From: Ascarosepion bandense
Taxonomy: Eukaryota; Mollusca; Cephalopoda; Sepiida; Sepiidae
NCBI GenBank assembly: GCA_037127315.1
Contig: JBBBDQ010000192.1
Span: forward strand, 5,019,501-5,083,500
Length of the DNA stretch: 64,000 bases
Reading direction: 5' to 3'
In this document: piece by piece, positions 24,701-37,800 of the stretch
Numbering within the stretch: the first letter of the stretch is position 1
How the letters are laid out: each line of letters begins with the position of its first letter
Program-made: the position numbers and the translations under genes
The notes under the pieces: generated by a model
The model's database searches: none
Told to the model about the DNA's origin: nothing
What the model saw: the letters and a program-made list of their open reading frames with translations, nothing else

Positions 24701-27700
24701 ATGGCTTTTTGTGCTGTAGGTAGTGGCCGATCCCTTTCTCTGCCCTGCATGGAATGTGGGAATTTAGATTGAAGTAATTTCCAGTGAAGGTTGGCTTAAA
24801 CACATTTTCTGTGTGAGCTATTAGTATATCCAGGAAGGCTAGCTGGTTATTTTCTTTTGTGAAATGGAACAAAGGTCTTAGTAAGTTCACATAGTCCAGT
24901 AGTATTTTACAGTTTTCTAGTGAGACCAGAATATGAAGAAGTCACCTATGTATCTCACACATACTGCTGGCTTGTGCTTTGCTAAAGCCATTTCCTCAAA
25001 TTATTCCATGTATATGTTCACCATCACTGGTGACAATGATGAACCCACAGCCAAGTCTTCCACTTGTCAGACACTAGTTGGAAAATGGTTTGCACAGAGA
25101 ACGTTAACATTGTCATCAGATTGTCTATTGGAACGTTAGTATGTTCTCCAAGGGAGGTGACTGCTTTCAAACTACTGTAAGAGCCTCATCTGCAGGAACT
25201 CTGGTGAACATGCTCAACACAGTCAAACTTACCTTCTAATTGCTATGGATAGAAGTTCCAATGGAATACCAACTTCATGAATCTTGGTGAAACACCATAT
25301 GTGGCAGCTTAGTGTAATGTTGAGTCAGCTCTCTATACTTATTCAGTGTTAAGTAATCCTTGATCTTATTTAGGATCTGTGACAGATTCACATATTTTAG
25401 AGTCAGATCCTTTTTTACCTTGTTATAGAGACCATCCCCAACTAGGATTGTCGATTTTTTGGAGTATTCCAACTTGCCCATTATCACCGTAGCATTGCCT
25501 TTGTCAGTTGGCAGTATCATGATACTAGTGCGCATCTGTAAGGTCTTGATTGTCAAACTTTCTTCCCTTGTGACATTCGATTTAGGCAGCCTGGCCTTTT
25601 CAAGTGCTTATCTCACTTTCCATCTTAGCTAATCTGCTTTTGTCATTAGGATCTTCAAGGCAACCTCATCACATCTGATAGAACATAGAAACTGTCTGAT
25701 GGTGGTGGCAAAGTTGAGACCTTCATTGAGCACAGATTCTTTAGAGGCACTCATCTGTCGATTGCTGATATTGACAACTTCTCTTACCAAACTATGATGA
25801 GCCTTGTTGCTGCTCTAATTTTTCATCTGCTCTAGTTTCTGTATTTAATGAGCCTTGATCATTTGAAATTCTTGATTGTATGACTTATCCAGGTCTTGTT
25901 GGATTCTGTAGTTGTCTGATTCAAACAATTTTGTTTTAATTAATATCATGGTTTGTTTGGATATTTCATGCTTCAGCTGAAATTTCCTCAAGCAGTTGTA
26001 GAGTTGTAGCTTTAGCTTGTAGCTTTAGATTTCTACATCTGCAAAAGAATGACGGATGGTTTGATATCTGTACCAATTTTTGATGGAGTTTTTTCTGACA
26101 TTGGCATATCATATCAAGTCTGCAGAGAGTTGATAATTTCTGTCTAAATGTCTGGGATGATAGTTACCATTATTTACATGCAAATTATCATCTTCATTTT
26201 TGTTGTTATCACAATGTTTCAGACATTGGGCTTTCACAGGTGTACACACAATTAGAATAGAATAACAAAAAAATATTACAAAAAAACTATTCATGGATCA
26301 AGTTGACAAAAATTCTTTTAGCATTGAATTATTACATTCAATTTGTGGAAGAAAATGGAGTAAAAAAAAAAAAAGTTCTATTTCTAACAATTTCTTTTCT
26401 TGCAATTCACTTGTGGAATTCCCTTCTGGTTCCATACTTTCCAACCAACTTTAACCTGCAAAACTCTAAATGCACTGTTAACTAATATCTACTGCCCTCT
26501 TGATTACTCTTTTCTCTTTCTGCTGATTATTAAAGTTCCTGTTCCTAATTCTTCCACACCCTGTAACCCCTTGTGTCTTAGTGGCTTTACTATCTTGCTT
26601 GGGGTGATATTGATAGAAAAAACATGAAGATGGCTTAATAAAATTATAAAAATTAATAAATTTATTAAAAAAAAAAAAAAAAAAAAAAAGTAGATGTACT
26701 GAAAAAAAGAGAAACTATTCACCAAATGCTAGAGGAAGTCCACTCCATCTCATGTTGTTCATACGGCTTCTGCTACCTTTTGAATCAACAAACACGCCAA
26801 ATTCTGAAAAGAATGAATGAAATTGTTTTTGGTATTAAAAATTAATGATATACTTAAGATATGTTTATATATTCAATGACACCCTAAACTACACACACAC
26901 ATATCTCTCTATATATAAAATAAAACTGAATAACAATATTAATACTAGAAGCTTTTTGCAATATGACAGCTTTTTAACAGTAGTTTATATATTTTAGTTA
27001 TTGACATTTTGTTTATTAACTAAAAATGATAGCAGAAAGAAAAAAAAAGGATAATGATGTGACTGACCATTAAAACACAACAGAAACTCCTGTGGTGCTC
27101 CTGGAGGAGAAATTTTCAAGACATCTAATGGGAAGCTTTTATTTTTAGCAGCAAAGTTTAAAGAGACATCCCTGCTGTCAACATAATCTGAAATAAAGTA
27201 AAAGCATTCATAAAATATTTTTCAAGTATGTGAGATTATCAAATTTCATTTCTCCAATTAAAACAGTCAAAGGACTTACTAAATAAATCAAAACAAATCT
27301 TCAAAGACAGACTGGAATAACATATATTCTACCATTTTAGAATGCAGATTACCTTTCAACATTGGGTGTTCAAAGTCTATGTACTGGAATCTGTCAGTGC
27401 CAATAATAGCAAAACTCTCTGCTATACAAACACAACTGCAGGGTTCAGCCAGGGAGGTAAATTCCTGGAAATATCAAAAGCAATTTATTGAATCAAAAAT
27501 GTATAAATTATTATTATTATAGGAAAAAGAAAATGATAAAAGAAAAGGAAACCAAGAATGAAATGGAAAAAGAAAGTAAGAAATAAAAATAGTGAATGGG
27601 GAAGAGAGAAAGAAAAGTAAAAAGAAAAAGAGATGAAGATAGGAGACTGAAAAAACTGATAATCAAATCAAAAGATTAAGCCTAAGAGAAGAACAGTTTT

Positions 27701-28806
27701 CATCTTTACCTTTCTGAGGCAAAACTTATCCAGTCCTTGGTTGTATTTCATAAGAATAATTTTATCAATCATTCCAGCACACAAATAAGCATAATCCTCC
27801 CACATTCCTACATCAAACACGGTGCAGCGATTTACTTTGTCAATCACCTCAAATGGAATTGGGTTGGACTGGCTTGGTGACTTTTGGAAGAACTTGTTCT
27901 TAAGGCACTTTTTTTTTATGGTGATCAACATGCGGTTCTCTTCTGCACAAATAGACAATAAAACATTGCTTAAAAGACTAAAAAGAAAAAAAAAGACTTA
28001 TCCTAAAAGCATTCATTCATGGAGACTAAAAGAAACTACCTTTGTTATTTTTCTATAAACAAAATACACTACTTCCTCAATAAACAGAAGCCCAATTTGA
28101 ATTATCCAGATATAAAATTAAGAGAAAAACTGAAATCAACTGAATATGATTTTACTTATTTTCATACAAAGAACATACATTTGAATTATTGCAAGAGGGT
28201 CGCATCAGAAATTCTAGCTTATGCAATTCTCAAATGCAATGTGACACATAAGTCATGCTTCAATGGAAAATGTAATGTCTTTATTTGTGGAATACGTAGT
28301 AAATTCATTTAACACATATTGGTATGAATTTCAAACTCTGAAGCCATCTATTTTAATTCAGTTTTGGATATTAGTAGCAGGAAAGCGTGAGGCCAGCCAA
28401 AACATTAAAAATGACAATTTTTCATTAAAAAAATCCTTGAACAAATTTGAAAATGTTATTTTATGATATAAAAAATTCCTTTCAGAAAATTACTTTCATT
28501 CTTTTTTGATAATTTAGATATTCAATAACAAATTTGGAATTATCCAAACATTTTTTTCAATGCAGGCTCCAAGATATCCAGATAATTGAGGAAATACTGT
28601 GCTATGTAAGATGGTCATAACTCAAATTTTGAAATTTTCTGTAACGTTAAAATACCTTGTTATTGCACTTGTCATCAGATGGTAATCATTATTTTCTTAA
28701 ATTTCCATAAGAGAAAGCAACACATGCTTGTCTATTTCAATATTTTTGCTATGTTTGAGATTAAGATGCTTACAATTTTCAAATGATATCAAAATTTTCA
28801 TTTTTA

Positions 28807-28843
<37 letters not shown>

Positions 28844-31800
28844 CTCAATCCTAACCATCATATCAAGTTCCCTTTCTTGGAACTAAATGATTGGAGATAA
28901 CATTTTATTCATTAGTAACTTTGATAGAAGAAAATAATGTTGTCCTTTCTTCAACTGACTGTATACATTTGATTAAAAACATTGGTAATAGTTTGTCTTT
29001 CCAAGTGAAGTTTGCTTTATTCTTACTTTAGCAACATCAAGTAATGTGAAAAAGTAACAAAGTGCTGCAAAATTTGTAAAACTAACTCACCAACAAGCAA
29101 AACAACGAGTCCTAAAGAAGGCACAAGGATCATGTCAAAAACACTTCCGACTCCAGCAATCTTTACGGGAGGACTATAGAGTGAATAGGAAGAATTTTGC
29201 ACTTCTGTTATGTAAAGACCTTCTTCACCACCAAGCAGTAACAACTGAAAAAAAAATTCAACAAATAGCAATAAAAAAAAAAAATAAAAAAAAAAAAAGT
29301 TAAGGGATCAAACTACAGAGGCGAAAACTGCACATCTACTGGTCATTCTTATGCCTTTTGGACATTTTTTTGAAAATAGAAAAACTACACATAATTGTAA
29401 ACTGCTAACATGCCTAACTTGGTTTTGAAAATAAATTATACAGCAAACTGATTTATACAAAGATTTTGAATAAGGAAAATATTTAATATGTATTTCTGTA
29501 TCAAAATAAAACTAAAACTTCATGAAAGAAAAAGAGATTTGCATTTTTCAACAAATAGCATAGAAAGAAGTTTATACAGTTTCAACAACAAAAAATTAAC
29601 AATACGCTTACTATTTTGTAGTTTGTAAATACAATTTCTGTGCCCAGCAATTTGAGCTATAAACATTTTCAGACAGCCAAGATATGTTTTGAGAAATAAG
29701 TAAATTCCAGAATATATACCAGAGAGAAAATTACCTGCTTATTAAGAAGCAAAGAACAGTTTAATTCGATTTTGCTCTCATTCTCCAACTGAAGAATAAC
29801 TGTGTGTAGCAATTTCTGAAAGAGGAAAGGAAAAACAAAACAAAAACATAACATTGAAAATGAAGTCAAAATCAAATAATTTTTGCAATTAAGAAGCAAA
29901 ATGATTCACTTAATGCTTGTGTGTGAAAGGAGAAAGATTAGATTTAAGGAATCTGAGGACATTCTATTCCTTGGCAGTTAATTTCAGATTCATTTCATCC
30001 CAATCAAATCCCATGAATTTCAATGACTCCAATCACCAATTCAGCTCTCATTTTTCATGTTAAATTGGAGAAAAAGAAAAATTTATTTATTTTTTTTTAA
30101 AATTTTGTAAAGAATCTACAAATCGATGTAAAAAGAAATCTTTTTTGTTGGGGGACCGGGGATCTCCCAAAGCATTCGATACTATAGGTCTAATATTTGT
30201 GCAATTAAGAGCTTATTTCAAATACTCCTCATTTAACTGGGAGTGACACATTTTAATTTGTGTTTGCAATAATTTGCTGAAAAATTCAAATAAAATTTTA
30301 CTTTTACACTTTGAACAACTTTAGCTTATTTAATTAAAATGTAACATTTATTATATTTCTTTTGGACTTGCTATATTATATTTTAGTCATCTGCAGACAG
30401 ATCTGTTTCGCTGTATCACAGCTCATCAGTACGATTAGACATTCGATTGCTTTTAACCCAGGATTGAAACCCGACTGAATTGGCGTCAGTCGGCGATTCT
30501 ACCTCTAAGCTAACGTTTTTCACTTAATGTTTAAGAAAATTTTATTCATGAAAGCAAATACACTAATGATAAACTTTCATTTTTTTTTTTTGCATAATCT
30601 GTATTTCTAACTAGAAAAAAAGTATATTGAATTTTTACCACTTTTTATATGGTAATGTAATATTAAAAAAACATTTGAAGATCTAGACAAGGTAGCATGC
30701 TCTAACTGAAAAATGTACAAATTTACTTGATTTAAAGAAATAATCCAATTTTTTTCTAGTTTCTTCTTACAAATGTTATAAAAAGTATTCAAGAAACTTC
30801 ATTTTAATGTTTTGTTATGGTTCAATTCTTGTAGTTTTCTCCTGAAGCTCTGAAGACTTTCCTTGATTCTCTTTTAACACTGCAAAATTTATTTAAAAAT
30901 GTCATTGTCACAAATCTAACACTTTTTTCTATACTGTTATGAATAACAAAAAAATGTGATAAAATTTAATTTTTTTTATGAGTAATTTGTATTTTTCTTC
31001 TTAAAAGGAATTTTAAAAATAATGTTAAATTTTAATTTAGTTTATCATTAAAAAGAAATAAAACAGAAGCAAATGTTATATTGTTATACTACAGATTTAT
31101 TGAAAAGGCCATTAAGAAAATGAACCTTTAGTTGCACTGTAAGTAAGTTTAGAATACCATGATCTGAACCAATTGCATACAATGATTAAATTATAGTTTT
31201 GTTTATAAGAAAGAAAAAACCTTTAAGAATTAACCTCCTGTTTTTAAAATATCAGAAATAATTTCAGTAGAGTATTTACAAAAGTATAGCCGCAATAACA
31301 AAAAAAATTATACTTCCAGAGAGAGAGAGAGAGTTTTTTCTTGAATGTCATTCTGTTTATAACAATTGTCTATTTTTTTTAAGCCTGTTTCCCTAAATTA
31401 AAATTAGTCAGTTATAGTGATAAATTTCATCAACAACTTTTTATATTTTATAATGCAAAATGAAAGAATGACACACACACAATATGGGTCACATAATAAT
31501 AATGGTCATTTTTGTCAATTTTTGTGAATGAGAAAATGGCAGCCAAAGGAAGAAGAGATTCTACTTACCATCTGTTTATTGTTAGTGTTCTTTTTCTTCA
31601 CAACAGCTTCAAGTGCTGCTGCCCATTGTTGTTTGTCTGAAAAGCTCATACTCATAAGGTAAAGGACTCTGCAAAAAAGTGTGAAAGAAAAAAAATTCAA
31701 GTATCTCTAAAGTGATAGCACTTGTATTTAGTTTGATATTTGTGATTTTGGTCAACTTTTGAAGGAATTGTTTTTTAATAAAACATGTCTTGATGTCTAG

Positions 31801-34800
31801 TAACAGATTCAACATTTTTAAAGTGGTTATTAGTCATCAACACTTGCCATTCCTTCCTTTGAAATGAAATCTTAGATTTTACAAAGAGAAAACTTTGTAA
31901 GTGAAAAAGCAAACTGCTTGGTATAAGCCTAGGTTATTTTCACACTTTCAGCGAACCTCAAATGGAATGACTATATCGAATCCATTGCTAAATCTGCTGC
32001 TATGAAAGTCGGTTCTCTGTGTAGGGCCCGGAAGTTTTTTCCGTCTAAATCTACCCTGCACATATATAAATCTACCATCCGCCTGTGCATTGAATACTGC
32101 TGCCATATCTGGTCGGGTGCCCCTGCTATTCTCCTCGGGCTTCTCGATAAGGTTCAGAGGAGGGTCTGTAATGTGAGATACCGACTTGGCAGACCGCCTG
32201 CAGTCTCTCTCCCACCGGCGCGACGTGGCTTCCCTGTGTCTCTTCTATAAATACTTTCACGGTTTCTGCTCCGATGAACTTAGATCACTCCCTAAATACG
32301 AATTTGCACGAGATACAAGATTGGCAACTAGATCCCACCCTTTTACAGTGAAACCGATAAAATGCAACCGCAACTTCTACTCCAACAGTTTCTTTCCTCG
32401 CACTTCCCGACTGTGGAATTCCCTTCCACACGATTGCTTCCCCGACGGCTACAATCTCCAGGAGTTTAAATGTAAGGTCAATAGACACCTCCTAACACAC
32501 TAACCTGCTCCCATTCTATCAAACACTCTTCCCATCTGCCCAACCCTCATCCTCGGTATCCTTACTCATCTGTCACCTTCCTCCTGACATTCCCTATGTC
32601 TAACCACTCCTCTTTACCTTCCCCTATGTAGCCCCATGTGCAATAGTGGCAGTGGAATGCCTTGCTTGGGGTGAAATGATTAAAAAAAAAAAAATTTTTC
32701 TTTAAACTAATCATACTAAACTATTCAAATCTCATCTAAAACAAAAGAGCATCAACCTGCTTAATTGGAGTAGATAGACTAAACTATCGCCCGGTTCACA
32801 CTCCACTCATGTCTATTGAACAGGTGAAGAGGCTCATCCCTTGTTCCCTGTTTAGGATGTGGTTTCCTCCGGTTTTCTCTTTTCCAAATCTTTTCACTCT
32901 TACGTAGCCCCCTGCGCATCAGTGGCATTACCGCCTTGCTTGGGGTGGTATGATTAAAAAAAAAAAAAAAAGAAAAAGTTCAATCCCTGAGACAGTTATT
33001 ACTTACTGGTTCTGCTGTCTGTACTGAGTAGTACTTAAAAAAGATAACCTCCATAGACATAGATATTCAAATGAGAAAATATATTCTCATAGAGTAAATA
33101 AATGGCTCAGTTTGAAATTCCATTAAGCTTACATGGATCAACAGAAACCTGAAGGTGAGAGGGAAATACAGATAGAAAATGTTACAAGATGAGGCTATTA
33201 TGTAAATAATGGCTACTCTTGATCCTAAAAATTCAGACAGAAAGGACAAAATAACTTTTGCTATAACAATGTCATAGTAAATGTTTCTTTAGAAGTATCA
33301 GTTGTAAGAGAAAGAAATAGATTGTACCCAAGTTTGACAAACTCGTGAAGAATAATCTAATAGAGAAATTCTTTTGAAAAGAACTTCTACTGGATGATTT
33401 TATCAGCCATATTGGGAGTTTGTAATTTGGTTGAGTTTTTGAGGTACATGACTGTCTTCTGTTTTCATTTTTTTCAAGTATAATGCAACTTGTCTTTTTT
33501 TTTTTAATGAATTTTCTTGTTTTGCACTGTTGGAATGATTTATGGTTTTGGGTAGTCAATAACTACCCAAAACCATAAATCTGGTTAATAACTGGTTGTG
33601 CTTTGTAAATATTAAAAGTAGACAAGATATTGTTTTAATTTCTTTTTTGAATACTGGCCAGACATCCAATTGTAGCTTAAGTAATTTCAAAATATGTGTT
33701 TTGTATTAATTTGGTTGATTGATTGTTAATAACATTTACTCAATATTCAAGCCTTTTACATTTCTGGTCAAGGTTTCTGTATTTCATGCTTCTGGCAATG
33801 GTATGTGTCTTCCATATTTCAATATCATGATTGTTTTCTCCTTCCAGATTTCACATTTGTGTATATTTCAAGTAACCTTCATGACAGTATTCTAATGCTC
33901 TACCACATTATCAATCAGGGTAGTCAGAGAGTGTTCTTATGTTGATTGTCCTATAGATTTGATTATGTGATGCCCATATTTCTGGCATTTGTAGCATCTT
34001 AGAGGAGTGGATATGTATTGGTTCGCTTTTCCAACAGTGTAACATATTTTGATTTATTTCGGCATTTTGTGGGTGCATTGAAGGTAAGTATGTACATGTT
34101 TGTCTGAATTTGCCTATCATTTTTATGCTTATTTCTCTAATCCCTTGAGTTTTGAAGCTTGGTTTCATTTCACCCAGTGTACAAAAATATAGTTTGGAGA
34201 TTTTATTTACATCTTTGCTTGTGTTTAGTGTTTGATGGGAGAGGTGTGTGTGTGTGTGGGGGGGTATGTTATGTTGTGAAATGTGTACCCTCAAAATGGA
34301 TTCTACTTTATTTCAACCCCTACCCACTACACTTCAATTAGAAGACTTTCATTTTTTTTTTCTTTGCCCTATTTGAGATCAACTTGGAAGATATATTTTT
34401 CTATAATGAATAGTAACAGTCTTGACTGGGGAGTGACCTCCAACAGATTCCAGCACCAGAAATTTCATTATTTTTTTGTTCATTATCATTATCCAAATAA
34501 ATGTTGCTTGGGTGGTTTATTTTAGACAAAAATTGTTTTCAATAATCTTCTCCATATTCCTCACTCACACTGGAGTTTAATATTGGGAAATGTCAATGGG
34601 TAAAATGATTAATCTTGATATGATGAGGATAGAGACAATATACTTGTGTCAAAAGAAAACTTAGCACCTACAAACCATTAGCTACTCTACCAAAGTTTTA
34701 GTGCTATGTCAGGTACTTAACAGCCATGTTAAAGTTTTGAGCCTTTCAAACTGATAGATCAGTCTACGACACATATGGAAACAAATCTGATGTTGATCCT

Positions 34801-37800
34801 AATGACATTCAAATTGGAAATGAATAATTTAAAGTGTTTGTGGGGTGTGTTAAAGTTTGGAGTGACAAGTTAATTGAACAGATGAGTAACTTCTTGACTG
34901 CCCATCTATTCTTGCTGTTGCAGTTTCACATGGTCACTTAACCTACACGGGAATGAACCATTTGGCCACTAAGGATTCTTTCCTCAGATATAGATTGTCA
35001 CCTGTGGCCAATAGGTGCTCCACCACCTTTTGGAGTGGAAAGGGTTTATCCATCTGTGGGGTGTGTGGACATATTTAGTGTATTTTAAGCTCATATAATG
35101 AAATCTGTATTAATTTTAAGAGTCAAAAGAAATTAAACACCACACACTCATTTTTATGTGCATATTATGCCTAAACCATTCATTATTAAATGTTAATATA
35201 TAACCAGAGTACATTTAAGAGAAGTCATGATTGTGATTGATAGCACTCAATATCCAGCACCATATCTAGTTGCTCCCTGGTCAAAAGTATTGGAATATTT
35301 GATATGTTAAATTTTATAATTTTTAAATTTTATAATGTTAAATTTTTAATGTAGTAAAAGCAAGCTGAAAACCCTAAACTTGGGAACTAGGCATTGCAAT
35401 TAATGCTAAGTAACTCCATCAAAATTCTATATCAAGATGAAGCTGACCTCACAAAACAGACATGAGGCAGGATTCAATTACTCCAATTATCAGAAGTAAT
35501 TGAATCCTGCCTATAGCTCTGGGTCAAGTTTCCTTATGTCAAGATATCCATAGAGACTATTCAAAGACAATTCCTGGCTATTGGCTTCAAAGACATTATG
35601 ACCCATAAAGTGCTTCTGTTATCAGAGAAATGATAATGTCAGTTGTAATTTGCCAAACAACATTTTGCTTGAAAGCAAATTCAAATTAGTAATATCCAAT
35701 GGCAAGATTCACTAATGATCGCATCAACTTTTGAACAATGATAAAAAATGTTTTACGAACATATAGTAATATTAAAATGTTAAAAAATGAGTAAACTATG
35801 TCAATATTAATTAAGCTTATTAACCACTATGATATGATATGTATTGAAAAAGCAAAGTATTTAAATACTTTTAACCTACACTAATGCTGAAGAACCCATT
35901 TCAATACAGATTTCTACATTCAAGTGTATGAATACAATGCTGCAGTCAGTTTTTACTTTTTTTTTTTAATTCTTCAAATTTTCAAACATCAATTAATAAA
36001 TGTCTATATTTCTGAGATGAGGTAGTATTTACATTATTCAGACAATTGTCCTCATCTTTGTTGCCATTTGTATGGCGTTTTGGCTGTTGTATGCTCCAGC
36101 CTTCTTCAGGTGCTAAGAGTTTCCAAACGCTTTATTACAATCACTGGGATATATGAACTCCATTTTTTGCCTAGTGTCCTTATCCAGTGGATACACAGAG
36201 GAACCTGTTGTATGTGACCACCGCTACGGCCATAAAAAACTGGTCGCATACGGCAGGTGGTCGCTCAGTAAAGGCTCATAATCATGACCTATTTATGCCA
36301 GGAATGTATATGTCACTCATCCAATGTACATTAGAATTTTACCAGTAATCTGGTAATAAATAAATGAGAGTATAAGAAAATGGTCTGACTTTACAAGAAA
36401 TTTATTCATCATAATTCATTTTAAAAAAGTATTTACAATGGTTAACAAGAGACCAAAATATTTATCCAAAAAATATTTATTAAGTGGATTTTAAAAAAAA
36501 TAAATAAAGTATACGGTTTCAGTTTTTTCTTAGAAGTGAGTGATAGCAAAAGAGAATCTGCAATAATACAAGAAAAAAAATACAAAAAACTGACAGCGCT
36601 CATGGGAGGGGGTAGAGAAACAGAGAGATATACCCAGATAGAAATAGAGTAGATCAGTCAGTCAGTTAAGTGCCATGCGCGATACACGCTTTGGGTGATC
36701 ATATCTCGGAAGAGACATGACTGACTGGGCAGAAGATTATCCCGCAGTAGGTTGCCATTGCTTTCTGTGGTAGACTGGTTGCCGACCAAGGCTACAGAAC
36801 CCAATCTGTCCTATTATTTAACCCATAACTGGAGGGAAGAGACGGATTAATACCTTTCCCAAGGGTATTTGCGCGTAAGTGAATGCAAGGAAGAGAGTAG
36901 ATAGATACACAAAAAATAAAGGAACAAAGAGAGACATTTGAGAAAGGGACATAACTGATTTTCCCAATCCCTGAATTTATCCAAGTCAGTACAGAGACTG
37001 TGATAAATCTCTTGAACATGTCAAATGCAATACATGTTGTACAAAACAGCCGATGTTTGACCTTGAGGTGAACTCAAGTAATGTACATTTCAACAAGAAA
37101 TAACAGTTTGATACAACACTACAATAACAAAACAATGAGGAAGTGTTCCTGACTTAGATCAAAGCAAAATGAAATAAATTACTCATTTAGTTTCTCCCAA
37201 AAGAGATTTTTTTTAAGTGGTGTTCTGGAGGAGGTCGCTCACTAAGGGTCAGTTAACATTAGCAAATCGTCAGTGCATAGAAACAGGTTACAGCAGTGGT
37301 GAACAAGTAACTTACAGGGTTAGAGGGAGATAACTCACAACTACCAGAAAAGGCTCTAGGCAAAACATGGATTTCATATACACCAGTGATTGTAATAAAG
37401 GATTCGGTTCAAAATTCCTAGCACCTGAAGAAGGCCCAGAGTGAAACAAATGGCAACAAAAATGAGGACAATAGTCCAAATAATGTAAATACTGTAAACA
37501 TCAATTAATTGGGATAAGGTGGGGAACTAATCTTTATTTCCTAATCTGTTTCTTTGTTTTGTTTTTAAAACTTGTTTTTTGTTCAATATACAGATTTGCA
37601 TTTGTGTATGTTGAGGGGGGGGGGCAAAAATAAAGCTTATTTTCATAATCTAGGAAACATTAGTCACAGAGGAGAAAGTACATTAAATTTTGATGACTAT
37701 TACACAGGTTCTGTATATTGAGGCTTTTTTTCTCTTTTTCAATGATTTGCAATCCATATTGAGAGATGAACAGAAAAACTATTGAAAACTAACTAGAAAG

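Larger units (their letters stand above)
32974..35990. other. CIT intron segment, no gene seen
   Basis: No exon-like sequence. It contains two short perfect hairpins (33538-33580, 35465-35512). A 127-codon minus-strand frame at 33911-34294 is unlike any family I know and may be an old repeat. Confidence 0.5.

Noticed and set aside
28019..28466. Overlapping plus-strand frames of 97 and 67 codons
   Set aside because: Composition like random A/T-rich sequence, inside a CIT intron, no motif.
33911..34294. 127-codon minus-strand frame
   Set aside because: The longest unexplained non-Gypsy frame, but it has no recognised motif, lacks splice support, and its flanking frames look like decayed repeat.
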